From a virus, in IMG/VR virus record IMGVR_UViG_3300020469_000044, positions 1 to 64,000 of that record: 64,000 nt of DNA, one strand, 5' to 3'. Below the pieces are notes generated by a model, which searched no databases, was not told the origin of the DNA, and worked only from the letters and a program-made list of their open reading frames with translations. Each line of letters begins with the position of its first letter. Position 1 is the first letter of the stretch. The position numbers were made by a program, and so were the translations under genes. Positions 52,033 to 60,095 of this stretch are shown here, in pieces.

Positions 52033-52043
52033 TCTTTAATCTT

Positions 52044-52400
52044 TTAATTTACATAAACACCAACTAAATATTTAGTGTCTACTTCTATGTTTATTTGAGC
52101 AATATCTCTAACCTTTCCTTTTGTAAATTCAACATCAACTTTAGTGCCATATTTATTTGCAAGTGGACAGTATATTTCTATTTGGTCTTCTATTGCTTTT
52201 TTAACTTCAAACTCATTAAAATTAAAACTGTATATCATTTTTTCAAGGTCTCCTCCAAATTGACTATCCCCTAAAACATCTCCTTTGTTTGTAAAAAGAA
52301 GAGTCTCAATTTGAATTAAAAGTTGGCTTAATTCATTTTCAACATCAACTCCTTTCGGATCAAAGTTAGGATCACCTATCGTCTTTATATATAGTTCCAT
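52044..52400 (-). CDS. 25: Baseplate wedge protein gp25
   Basis: 118 aa (T4 132). Sheath-initiator of contractile baseplates. GDVLGDSQFGGDLEKMIYSF corresponds to the gp25-family stretch (G-x-x-x-x-x-x-F-G-x-x-L), followed by ALEN-type helix VKKAIEDQIEIYCP and beta strands (VDVEFTKGKVRDIAQINIEV). It lies 11 nt before gp6 and is 3 nt downstream of GATAAATAA. Confidence 0.82.
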   Translation of the reverse strand: MELYIKTIGDPNFDPKGVDVENELSQLLIQIETLLFTNKGDVLGDSQFGGDLEKMIYSFNFNEFEVKKAIEDQIEIYCPLANKYGTKVDVEFTKGKVRDIAQINIEVDTKYLVGVYVN

Positions 52401-52403
52401 TAA

Positions 52404-52412
52404 TTATTTATC
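52404..52412 (-). promoter_or_regulatory. GATAAATAA motif 3 nt before ATG
   Basis: Minus strand GATAAATAA-TTA-ATG ahead of the gp25 gene. Confidence 0.45.
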
Positions 52413-52419
52413 TATATTT

Positions 52420-53265
52420 TTATGAGTGCATCATCCAATCTACACCTTCATCACCTTTAATTTCTTCAAGTACCCTTTCCATTTCTTCATCTCCCATTGA
52501 TTTAATACCATCATAGTCTATTTCAACTCCTCCTGGTAAAGAGAATTTAAAGACTCCTAATTTAGCACCAACCGCTTGTTTTACTTTAGCTGCAACATAT
52601 CTAAAAAATATTTCATCATTATATAATGCACAGTTTTCAATACTTTCATAACACTCAATTATTACATCACCTTTAGGAGTATCTCCCATAAATTTAAGCT
52701 GACCTGTTAGTTGTGAATAGTGAAAACTCAAAGGGTTTTCTAGGATTTGACGAGCCATATCAAAATAACTTTGGTTAATTACATAATATTGAAGTTCTTC
52801 TGCAGATTCAGCTGCTCCTGTTCCTGCAAATGAATTACTAAAAAACATTTTTTCAATATTAAAATCAGCACCGCCTGCAAATCTTAAATCTAATCCACTT
52901 CCACCTGTATTCCAACCAGATGCAAGGTCATACACTCCATATATTGAAAAGACTTCACCAGCACCTGATGTTGCATTTTCCTTTGGAAAGTTTAAAGTTC
53001 TAGTTGTCTTAAAACTTTGACTACTAAAAACTCCATTAGGTACATGAAAATAGTTTTCTCTAAGACTATATTCATAATTTTTCCTGAACCATTTTACTGC
53101 TCTTTTTATAATGTTTATTATTTCAGCTTGTGGCAAATTAAGAGGTACCATACATGCACCTGTTATTTCTGAACCTACTTCATTTAAAAATTCAGTTAAA
53201 CAGTCTGTGCCATAATCTCTACCTTGACTTAAATCTATATTGTCGCCGCTTCTAATATCACTCAT
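52420..53265 (-). CDS. Virion structural protein (neck/baseplate, unassigned)
   Basis: 281 aa. A helical N-terminus (NLPQAEIINIIKRAVKWFRK) is followed by a beta-rich part and later NDEIFFRYVAAKVKQAVGAK. The pattern of an early aromatic basic helix and a late helical segment is seen in phage tail-completion and neck proteins. A TEFLNE-V motif near residue 24 resembles the head-protease signature but is internal and probably accidental. Lies between the amidoligase-like gene and gp25. Confidence 0.5.
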   Translation of the reverse strand: MSDIRSGDNIDLSQGRDYGTDCLTEFLNEVGSEITGACMVPLNLPQAEIINIIKRAVKWFRKNYEYSLRENYFHVPNGVFSSQSFKTTRTLNFPKENATSGAGEVFSIYGVYDLASGWNTGGSGLDLRFAGGADFNIEKMFFSNSFAGTGAAESAEELQYYVINQSYFDMARQILENPLSFHYSQLTGQLKFMGDTPKGDVIIECYESIENCALYNDEIFFRYVAAKVKQAVGAKLGVFKFSLPGGVEIDYDGIKSMGDEEMERVLEEIKGDEGVDWMMHS

Positions 53266-53268
53266 TTT

Positions 53269-54582
53269 TTAATTAATTTTTTTACTTGTTATTATTTCAG
53301 TACCATCAAACTCTGCCTCTTTGCTTATTTGACCATGTCTAAATATTCCTCCAATCATTTTACCTTTAAACACAGAGTCCCACTGAAACACATAACTATT
53401 TTTAACTTCACACGTTTGATTAGTGTAACATGATTCAACCTTAGAATCTTCTACTTTAGTTCCTTGATACAAATTACATCTTTTTAAGCTTCCGGTTTTT
53501 ATTTGACATCTAAAAAAGTCACAAAAGGTTAAAGAACCTGAAAGCTCACAATCTATAAAATCATAATTATGTAAATCAAAACAATATTGCAATTTACCAT
53601 TTCTTACTTGTACTCTACTTAAATCACTATCATAATTAATGTCTCCTTCTACTAAACCACCGTGACTAATTAGTCTTAAGACCTCCATTAATATTTTAGG
53701 CCAATACATATCTATTATTTTTTTATCATTTTTTAAATCAACATATAAATTAATTTCAGGATAATATTCTTTTAATTTATTCCAGTCTTTTAATATTTCT
53801 GTAAACTTGTGATTTTTATTTAAAATTCTTTTTAATTCTATTAAGTTTAAGTCAGTGTACTTTTGTTGATTTGCAATTGACCATGTTTGTAAAATAAAAC
53901 GATCCAATAAATATAAAATATTAGTTGTCTTTTTTTCATAATCTTTACCACCAATATATCTAAATTCTAAATAACCTTGTTGTAATTTTTGAAAGTTTAT
54001 ACCATAATATTTTTCAACAGCAAAGTGAAAGACATGTGGGTTTATATTTTGACCTTCATAATAATTGTGGTCTATTTTAGGCATTATCCACTTTATGGAT
54101 TTAGCATAAACACTATCCTTTCTATTATTAAATAATTTATAAATTTCAGTCTCATTAAATCCTAAAATAAATTTAAGAGGGTCCATTTTAGAAATAAGAC
54201 CTTTATTGCCTGTTTTTTTAGTATCAAAACTTACGTTTAAATGAATAGAACTTTTTTCAGTGGTGTAACCATTTTTTTGAATCCAGCCTAATACCTTTAT
54301 TATAGTATTTCTTGCAACGCTATAAGGAATAGGAGCAGTAATAAGTTCTATGAGACCTTTACCTCCACTCATATCAGGTTCCATTTTATATTCATCTTTA
54401 GTCGGAATAAAGTCACTATGTGCCTTACCTTCTAATCTGATTTTTTTACCTAGTAATATGGAAACCTCTTTTTTAACATCTTCAAGCTCTTTATCAGAAT
54501 AAAATTCAAATTCTATTCCTACAAGAGAGTCTTGTAAAATGCTTTCTTTACCTTTTTGCTTTGTAATTTGATACGTTAACAT
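53269..54582 (-). CDS. Amidoligase-like enzyme with C-terminal beta-helix repeats
   Basis: 437 aa. Residues 1-120 resemble the glutamine-synthetase/gamma-glutamyl ligase fold of the amidoligase family: GIEFEF (23-28), KMEPDMSGGKGLIELITAPI (about 67-86) and SSIHLNVSF (about 108-116), with the Glu and His positions used for metal and ATP. Residues about 330-437 form a short-strand repeat helix (DFIDCELSGSLTFCDFFRCQ and following) with many Cys and Asn, like pentapeptide or right-handed beta-helix proteins. Such enzymes join amino groups to carboxylates, for example on peptides or cell-wall precursors. The substrate cannot be read from sequence. It starts 23 nt after a promoter motif. Confidence 0.6.
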   Translation of the reverse strand: MLTYQITKQKGKESILQDSLVGIEFEFYSDKELEDVKKEVSILLGKKIRLEGKAHSDFIPTKDEYKMEPDMSGGKGLIELITAPIPYSVARNTIIKVLGWIQKNGYTTEKSSIHLNVSFDTKKTGNKGLISKMDPLKFILGFNETEIYKLFNNRKDSVYAKSIKWIMPKIDHNYYEGQNINPHVFHFAVEKYYGINFQKLQQGYLEFRYIGGKDYEKKTTNILYLLDRFILQTWSIANQQKYTDLNLIELKRILNKNHKFTEILKDWNKLKEYYPEINLYVDLKNDKKIIDMYWPKILMEVLRLISHGGLVEGDINYDSDLSRVQVRNGKLQYCFDLHNYDFIDCELSGSLTFCDFFRCQIKTGSLKRCNLYQGTKVEDSKVESCYTNQTCEVKNSYVFQWDSVFKGKMIGGIFRHGQISKEAEFDGTEIITSKKIN

Positions 54583-54604
54583 GTAATATTAAATAATTAT
54601 TTAT

Positions 54605-54613
54605 TTATATATC
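54605..54613 (-). promoter_or_regulatory. GATATATAA motif, candidate late promoter
   Basis: Minus strand GATATATAAATA, containing the T4-like TATAAATA, 23 nt ahead of the amidoligase-like gene. Confidence 0.55.
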
Positions 54614-54624
54614 ACATTTATTTA

Positions 54625-54648
54625 TTACCTAACTTACTCCTTAGGTAA
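54625..54648 (-). other. Hairpin overlapping the stop codon of the S1-like gene
   Basis: Perfect 8-bp stem: TTACCTAA (54625-54632) with TTAGGTAA (54641-54648), loop of 8. The stop codon of the S1-like gene lies in the loop region. No U run follows on the minus strand, so it is more likely an RNA-end or regulatory structure than a terminator. Confidence 0.45.
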
Positions 54649-55833
54649 CTTTAAGAATATCTTTTTAGTCTCTTCTTCTATTTTTGTAATTAAAACATCA
54701 ATCTCTTGTTTAGGTTTATATGTTTTTATTTTATCTTCACCTATTTCACTGACATGTAATAACCCTACAACTCCAGTTTCTAGTTCAATAAATAACCCAT
54801 AATCTTTACACGTTTTAACAGTAGCCTTTACTTTAGAAGGTACTTTATACTTTTTATTAATTTCTAACCACGGATTTATTTCAACATCGTCTCTTTGAGT
54901 TAATGTAATTTTAGTTTCAGAAATAATATCTTTAACTTTAAATTTAATTTCCTCTCCGGGTTGAATTTCTCTTTTCTTATGTTTAGCTAATGTATCGCCG
55001 TCTAAATCATTTATATGGATCATTCCAGTAAGGCATTGATTAAATTCACAAAATACACCATATTTAGCAGAGCCAGTAACTGTTCCTACTATGTCTTGCA
55101 TTAAGTTTTCTTTAAGTGTTTCAATAGCTTCAGGAATTAAAGTTTTAAGATATGCTCTATGAGAAACTACCATTATTTTTCTTTCTTTAGAAAAACTAAC
55201 AGGTACTACATAAATCTCTTCATTAACTATACTTTCGAAGTTATGTAATTTATTAATACCAGCTAAACTACCTGGCATAAAACAATCGATGCCGTTAACC
55301 GTAATCATATAACCTGCATCTTCTAACATTCTTTTAACTTTTCCTATCCAAGCAGTACTTTGATCCTCTATCGCGTTTAACATTTCTTGAAAAGTAGCAC
55401 GTTTAGTTCCTTCACTAACACTTCCAAAAATAGGTTTACTATCATTTAATAAAGAAGTAATTATCACATTAACCTCATCTCCAGGTTGTATGTTTTTAAA
55501 TTCACCTTCTTCTTTTGAAAGATTCACATAAATTAATTGTCTATACCCTACATCTATACTTGCAGTACCGTCAGTAACCGCATATACTTTTCCAGAGTAT
55601 GCAGACCCGTATTCAACCTTAGTAATAATATCATGCTCTTCAATATGTCCAATCATTCTATTATAAGTTTCTTGGGCATATGGCTCTCTACTGTATACTT
55701 TATGTTTAGGGTCTTTAACTTTTACGTGAGGGTTTGGTGTTCTTAGAACTTTTGGGCAAGTAGCTTCATAGCCATCCCAATCGAAGTTTCCATCTGAATC
55801 AAAGAAGTCTTCGTTTGATTTTAATACTATCAT
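54634..55833 (-). CDS. Ribosomal-protein-S1-like RNA-binding protein (four S1 modules)
   Basis: 399 aa. Repeated S1/OB-fold modules can be followed at about 78-142, 158-228, 244-313 and 330-396. Module 2 carries NGIDCFMPGSLAGIN, close to the conserved G-x-x-x-F-x-P-x-S signature of ribosomal S1; module 3 has GTVTGSAKYGVFCEF and MIHINDLDG; module 4 has KDYGLFIELETGVVGLLHVSEI. It probably binds single-stranded mRNA. In hosts without Shine-Dalgarno translation, S1 delivers mRNA to the ribosome, so a phage version could steer ribosomes to phage messages. It lies among late virion genes, 31 nt after a promoter motif. A virion role is also possible. Confidence 0.78.
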   Translation of the reverse strand: MIVLKSNEDFFDSDGNFDWDGYEATCPKVLRTPNPHVKVKDPKHKVYSREPYAQETYNRMIGHIEEHDIITKVEYGSAYSGKVYAVTDGTASIDVGYRQLIYVNLSKEEGEFKNIQPGDEVNVIITSLLNDSKPIFGSVSEGTKRATFQEMLNAIEDQSTAWIGKVKRMLEDAGYMITVNGIDCFMPGSLAGINKLHNFESIVNEEIYVVPVSFSKERKIMVVSHRAYLKTLIPEAIETLKENLMQDIVGTVTGSAKYGVFCEFNQCLTGMIHINDLDGDTLAKHKKREIQPGEEIKFKVKDIISETKITLTQRDDVEINPWLEINKKYKVPSKVKATVKTCKDYGLFIELETGVVGLLHVSEIGEDKIKTYKPKQEIDVLITKIEEETKKIFLKLPKE

Positions 55834-55863
55834 TTTTATTTTTTTAAAGGTTAAACTTATGAA

Positions 55864-55872
55864 TTATATATC
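55864..55872 (-). promoter_or_regulatory. GATATATAA motif, candidate late promoter
   Basis: Minus strand GATATATAA, 31 nt ahead of the S1-like gene with an AAATAAAAATG leader end. Confidence 0.55.
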
Positions 55873-55879
55873 TATTAAA

Positions 55880-56404
55880 TTATTCTATCTTGACAGCTGG
55901 CGGAAGTATAGGCGTACCTGGTAAATCAGCAGCAGGTTGTTGACCAGTTGGAGTTGCCTGTGTTACAGGTATAATATCTCTAGTAACATCCGGGTGAACA
56001 TCAATTGTAATATCAGCTCTCTTAATTTGATCGTTAATTTCTTTAGCTAAATCTGGCATCACATCTTTTTCAAGCCAATCTATTATATTTTCAGAAAGTT
56101 CTTTTGACATTTGTCTTGAAAACTCTCTCCACATTTCTTTTTTAATTTTTTCAATAGATTCTCCAGGAGCAGGTCTATTTAAAGTCACATAATCATCTAC
56201 TTCTTTTAAGGCGTTGTATATACCAGCCGGCGGAGATATTAATTGATCAGCCTTATGCTCTATTTTAGTTGAGTCAGGTGGAAATTTGTCATCTCTAAGA
56301 ATACTTTCACCTCCCTCTATTCTTAACCTAAGAGCCGTTCTTTTTATAATACTTCCAAATATTTGTTTTAATCTTGCTTCTAATTCTAAATCTATTAATG
56401 CCAT
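55880..56404 (-). CDS. Hypothetical virion-region protein
   Basis: 174 aa: helical N-terminal two thirds (RLKQIFGSIIKRTALRLRIE, then EKIKKEMWREFSRQMSKELS) and a Pro-rich C-terminus (TQATPTGQQPAADLPGTPIL). No recognised family. Located between the spike gene and the S1-like gene, 2 nt from the former, so it may be a spike-tip or hub-associated protein. Confidence 0.55.
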   Translation of the reverse strand: MALIDLELEARLKQIFGSIIKRTALRLRIEGGESILRDDKFPPDSTKIEHKADQLISPPAGIYNALKEVDDYVTLNRPAPGESIEKIKKEMWREFSRQMSKELSENIIDWLEKDVMPDLAKEINDQIKRADITIDVHPDVTRDIIPVTQATPTGQQPAADLPGTPILPPAVKIE

Positions 56405-56406
56405 TT

Positions 56407-57129
56407 TTATTCTGTTTTACTAATTTTACTTAATTCTGTTCCTGATAGAGGTACCGTCGGAGGTGTTGTAGGAATTCCTAAATTTCCAAGGTGTGTATGT
56501 GTATTAAATAATGCTTGAAAGGTATTTCCTTTAATTACTTGTTCAAGTGCTATTTCACCAAGCTCAACCTTTGGGCTATTAACATGTACCTTTTTACCTT
56601 TAACCTCTACATCGCCATCGGTAAATACCTCAACCTTACCTTCTTGATCAGTGTGGATATGTATTTCACCAGTTTGTTTTACATTTATAAAAGGCTCTGT
56701 TTTAATTCCATCACCCATTGAAACTATTAAACCTTCATTCGGTTCATAATAGATTCTAAATTTATTATCAACATCATAAACAATTGATTGAGCTTTAACA
56801 GCTTCCTCAGCGCCTAGCGCTTCTAATATTTCTGTTTTAAATGTATTTCTATCATTACTGTTAATTGTATAAGTATATTCTGGATGGTAAATATCTCCAT
56901 TGTCAAATTTAATAGAAACAATATCTCCTAATTTTGGAGTAGAATAAGTCCCTATCATATTACTATTCGACGACGTTGCCCAGGGAATAGATTCGGTTGG
57001 TATTTTATCAAACTTACCGTATACCATTACCCTACACCTACCTTGAAACAAAGGGTCTGCGTTATCTACAACTTTTCCAAGCCAGTGGGTGTCTCTTAAA
57101 TTATCTTTATATAATTCTTCAGGTTTCAT
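56407..57129 (-). CDS. Central spike protein, gp5-like without lysozyme domain
   Basis: 240 aa. An N-terminal OB domain (HWLGKVVDNADPLFQGRCRV, MVYGKFDKIPTESIPWA, later GDIVSIKFDNGDIYHPEYTY) is followed by a short beta-helix spike with alternating hydrophobic/acidic strands (GEIHIHTDQEGKVEVFTDGD, VEVKGKKVHVNSPKVELG). It ends NTHTHLGNLGIPTTPP, a signature of gp5/VgrG-type spikes. T4 gp5 has a lysozyme between OB and spike; none is here. Follows the small ORF at 57146-57292, with GATATATAA 3 nt before its ATG. Confidence 0.8.
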   Translation of the reverse strand: MKPEELYKDNLRDTHWLGKVVDNADPLFQGRCRVMVYGKFDKIPTESIPWATSSNSNMIGTYSTPKLGDIVSIKFDNGDIYHPEYTYTINSNDRNTFKTEILEALGAEEAVKAQSIVYDVDNKFRIYYEPNEGLIVSMGDGIKTEPFINVKQTGEIHIHTDQEGKVEVFTDGDVEVKGKKVHVNSPKVELGEIALEQVIKGNTFQALFNTHTHLGNLGIPTTPPTVPLSGTELSKISKTE

Positions 57130-57132
57130 ATA

Positions 57133-57141
57133 TTATATATC
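57133..57141 (-). promoter_or_regulatory. GATATATAA motif 3 nt before ATG
   Basis: Minus strand GATATATAA-TAT-ATG ahead of the gp5-like spike gene. Confidence 0.45.
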
Positions 57142-57145
57142 GCGA

Positions 57146-57292
57146 TTAATCTTCTTCCCAGGTTTTAAGTACTTCTTCGATTTCTGCTTTATAGTTTGAG
57201 TAAAATTGCAAATCTTCAAGGGATTCCATTATTTCTCCGCTTATAATTCTTTTTGCAAAATCTCTTATTTTAAGATTGATTTCTGATTCCAT
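57146..57292 (-). CDS. Small acidic protein in the hub cluster
   Basis: 48 aa, ATG at 57292 and TAA at 57146-57148. MESEINLKIRDFAKRIISGE is helical and the end (EEVLKTWEED) acidic. It begins exactly where the 422-aa gene stops (overlap of one base) and ends 16 nt before the spike gene. Probably a hub assembly factor; no family recognised. Confidence 0.5.
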   Translation of the reverse strand: MESEINLKIRDFAKRIISGEIMESLEDLQFYSNYKAEIEEVLKTWEED

Positions 57293-58560
57293 TATTCGTT
57301 AATATTTCCTAATCGCTCGTCATTTTCAGAACTCTTAGGTGGATAAACATTATCCGGTGTTAATGCCCTTTCATTTTCACTTTGTGGAAAAATGTTAGTG
57401 CTTTTTAAATCTATTTCAGGAGAAGTATCAGGAATTAAATTGTCTCCTATACTTCCTCCAGCTCCACTGCTTATATCTCTTTCATCTTCTCCACTAACAA
57501 GCGGCTTAATAGCATTTATAGAACCTGCATTAAAAGCATCTTGAAGATTTGACAAAGTATTTGCACCATACACATTACCTAAAAGAAGTTTACCTTTTAA
57601 ATTATCTAAAGCTCTTTCCGCGGCTGCTGTGCCTGCAGTGATTATTTGATTTCCTGCATCAACTGCAGCTGCCATACCTTTATTTGCTAAATCATTTAAT
57701 ATATCATTATCAAAAGGACTAAGTGGATCAGCATCTTTATAATTAAAAGCAGTTAAATACTCGACTTCTGATATTCTGGCACCTTGATAGTAAAAACACA
57801 TTTTATGTTTTACCGGAGCAGATATATCAACGTTGCTTATTTCACTAAACATTTTACTACCATTATCCCAATCAAATTTACAATTATCTAAACGCGTAAC
57901 AAATCTTGGTCCCATGCCTTTAGCTTTCCAATCTAAAACATCTGAGTCTAATCTATCTTGCATCATCTTATAACCATCAGCCGCCGACATGCTCGTTACA
58001 GAGTCTAATGCCGCTTTCCTATCAGCTCCACTCATTCCTGCTAATTTTTTGACAGTATCTACATTTGAGTCTGCTCCTATGAAAGGTACAAAATTTCTTA
58101 TTTCTTGTACATGTACATAAACTCTAAATTTTCTTAAATTACCAGGTAAAACCTCAACATATCTATTAGTATCTATAACACAGCTTCTATATAAGTCAAA
58201 TATACCAGCAATTGTAAAATCAAGAGTGTCTAAACAATCTATTTCAATTTTAGCATCTGCAAAACCATAAGGGTCTTTTAAAGCTCCATAAGTATGCGCA
58301 GCTTCTAGACCTGTAATGCTTTGCCAAAACCATGGCATTTCTAAATTAATCTTTTTCAAATACTTTATAAATTGTTCTAGTTTTTGAGCTCTAGCTTCAT
58401 CTCCATAAACGTCTCTTAAAAAAGCAGCAGCTTTACCATTAAACAGTGGAGAGCCAGAACCGGTCCAATCAAATATTAAGAAAAAACTTAAAAAGGTAGG
58501 TTCATCATATGGATGCCCTCCTTTAGCTTTTGTAAATTTGTTTTTATTTCCTTTTAACAT
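57292..58560 (-). CDS. Tail-tube initiator/cap-like baseplate protein (gp48 or gp54-like)
   Basis: 422 aa. The N-terminal two thirds carry DEPTFLSFFLIFDWTGSGSP, LEMPWFWQSITGLEAAHTYG and a tube-fold-like region (KIEIDCLDTLDFTIAGIFDL, YRSCVIDTNRYVEVLPGNLR). This recalls the baseplate proteins that start and cap the tail tube. The C-terminal ~120 residues are Ala/Gly/Asp rich and probably disordered. The gp48/gp54 identity is a guess from context; only one of the two may be this gene, the other the 572-aa protein upstream. Confidence 0.45.
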   Translation of the reverse strand: MLKGNKNKFTKAKGGHPYDEPTFLSFFLIFDWTGSGSPLFNGKAAAFLRDVYGDEARAQKLEQFIKYLKKINLEMPWFWQSITGLEAAHTYGALKDPYGFADAKIEIDCLDTLDFTIAGIFDLYRSCVIDTNRYVEVLPGNLRKFRVYVHVQEIRNFVPFIGADSNVDTVKKLAGMSGADRKAALDSVTSMSAADGYKMMQDRLDSDVLDWKAKGMGPRFVTRLDNCKFDWDNGSKMFSEISNVDISAPVKHKMCFYYQGARISEVEYLTAFNYKDADPLSPFDNDILNDLANKGMAAAVDAGNQIITAGTAAAERALDNLKGKLLLGNVYGANTLSNLQDAFNAGSINAIKPLVSGEDERDISSGAGGSIGDNLIPDTSPEIDLKSTNIFPQSENERALTPDNVYPPKSSENDERLGNINE

Positions 58561-58561
58561 T

Positions 58562-60079
58562 CTATAAATTATTTGCTCTCGTTGGCCATTCTCTTCTTAA
58601 GAGAGTTAATCTTTGCGTTAGGGCTTGATCGCCATCTGAGTATATATATTCTATTCCACCTACAATATAATGTCCAGTTGTAAAATTGTCTGGTTTTATT
58701 GGTGTTTCTTCAGCTTCACCTTCATTTTTACTTTTAAAAGCTTTGTCATCTACCTTAACTCCTTTTTCTTTTAATTTCTTTTCTTTAGCATCTATAGCTT
58801 GAGACTTTTTCTCTTCATATACATACATCATTACTGGTATTTTTTGGCACATATAAATACTTGGATTAAAACTATCAAGCTCTACTATTAGTTTCATCTT
58901 TTCAAGTTCTTGTAGATTTTGCCAATTATTTAATATAGAGTATTTTCTATTTAGGTGTACATTACCCTCTAATGTAAAGTCTTGCATTCTACCTACCCAT
59001 TTATATTTTGAATGATTATCATATTCATCTTCCCCTCTTCTACCCTTTAAAGGTTCTTCAATGTCTCTGATATTTTTACTTGTAAATGATTCTACGTCAA
59101 ATTCAACTAATCTTTCTTCTTCCCATTTAGATGGATTTGTTTCTTCAAGATCGTCCCACATTTGTAATATTCTTCTATAACCATTTAATAATGATATTTT
59201 ACTTGAATTATTTTTTAAAGCAAATTGAGATACTTTAGCATTAGTTTTATCAAATTGAATATTATTAGTTAAAAGTAATTTTGTTGATATATTGTCTTCA
59301 TCTTCACTATTCGCATCTTCGCTATAACTTTTAGAAAGAGATGTAAAGTTTTCTTGCATACTTTCAATGCTTACGTTTTCAGAATTAAAAATACGATTTA
59401 TCTCTACAAAGTTTAAATTATAATACTGATCTATATAAAAGGTTTGAAAGCTTTCTTCATTCACATACGAAGAGCTAACTACGTCTTTTATATATGTAAG
59501 AGAAGTATCATAAGATTGTATTCTATTCTGGACATCTGATGTAGAGTCTACATTTGTTGCTAAACCGAGTTTTAATTTAGATGCTATTTCTTCAAGATGG
59601 CCTAAACTTGTATTTTCACTATAAAATACACAATCTTCACTGAATAAACCAGGTATTTTACAATTACCTGAAAAGCTATATTCCTTTTGACTACTAGGTA
59701 AACCTTTAGTTGGAGAGTTTATTGAAGTAATATTAAAATCCATATGGATACTTTTAAAAGTATCCTGATTTTTAGAATTAATATAGATTGTAATTACATC
59801 TCCATCTCTTGGATATTGGTCTATGTCAAAAAAACCTTGACTATCTTTTACCGTAATAGAAATAGTAGGGTATTTTTTATTGATGCCAACTATTAATCTA
59901 AAAGATAATATATCTTTGCTATCAAATAAATAACCATTGATTATAATTCTAGGAACGTTAGTTCCAAAGCTTTTAGTAGTTTTATCTCCACCATCACCTT
60001 CATTACCTCCTTCTAACTTAACCTCAGTTGGCCTAATCGTAGGCTCTATCACAGACAATATATTATTATTTAACTCCAT
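58562..60079 (-). CDS. Baseplate hub protein, gp27-like
   Basis: 505 aa. PRIIINGYLFDSKDILSFRL and YPTISITVKDSQGFFDIDQY, then GDVITIYINSKNQDTFKSIH, resemble the tube-like domains of gp27/gpD hubs. LSKSYSEDANSEDEDNIST is a likely loop. The C-terminal half (HYIVGGIEYIYSDGDQALTQ and RLTLLRREWP) ends in typical hub sequence. T4 gp27 is 391 aa. Placed beside the gp5-like spike and LysM protein. GATAAATAA is 3 nt ahead of its ATG. Confidence 0.6.
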   Translation of the reverse strand: MELNNNILSVIEPTIRPTEVKLEGGNEGDGGDKTTKSFGTNVPRIIINGYLFDSKDILSFRLIVGINKKYPTISITVKDSQGFFDIDQYPRDGDVITIYINSKNQDTFKSIHMDFNITSINSPTKGLPSSQKEYSFSGNCKIPGLFSEDCVFYSENTSLGHLEEIASKLKLGLATNVDSTSDVQNRIQSYDTSLTYIKDVVSSSYVNEESFQTFYIDQYYNLNFVEINRIFNSENVSIESMQENFTSLSKSYSEDANSEDEDNISTKLLLTNNIQFDKTNAKVSQFALKNNSSKISLLNGYRRILQMWDDLEETNPSKWEEERLVEFDVESFTSKNIRDIEEPLKGRRGEDEYDNHSKYKWVGRMQDFTLEGNVHLNRKYSILNNWQNLQELEKMKLIVELDSFNPSIYMCQKIPVMMYVYEEKKSQAIDAKEKKLKEKGVKVDDKAFKSKNEGEAEETPIKPDNFTTGHYIVGGIEYIYSDGDQALTQRLTLLRREWPTRANNL

Positions 60080-60082
60080 ATA

Positions 60083-60091
60083 TTATTTATC
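60083..60091 (-). promoter_or_regulatory. GATAAATAA motif 3 nt before ATG
   Basis: Minus strand GATAAATAA-TAT-ATG ahead of the gp27-like gene. Confidence 0.45.
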
Positions 60092-60095
60092 TTGA

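Noticed and set aside
52420-53265. Head-protease site in the structural protein (TEFLNE-V near residue 24)
   Set aside because: Single, internal, and in a tail-cluster protein; a chance match to the short signature.
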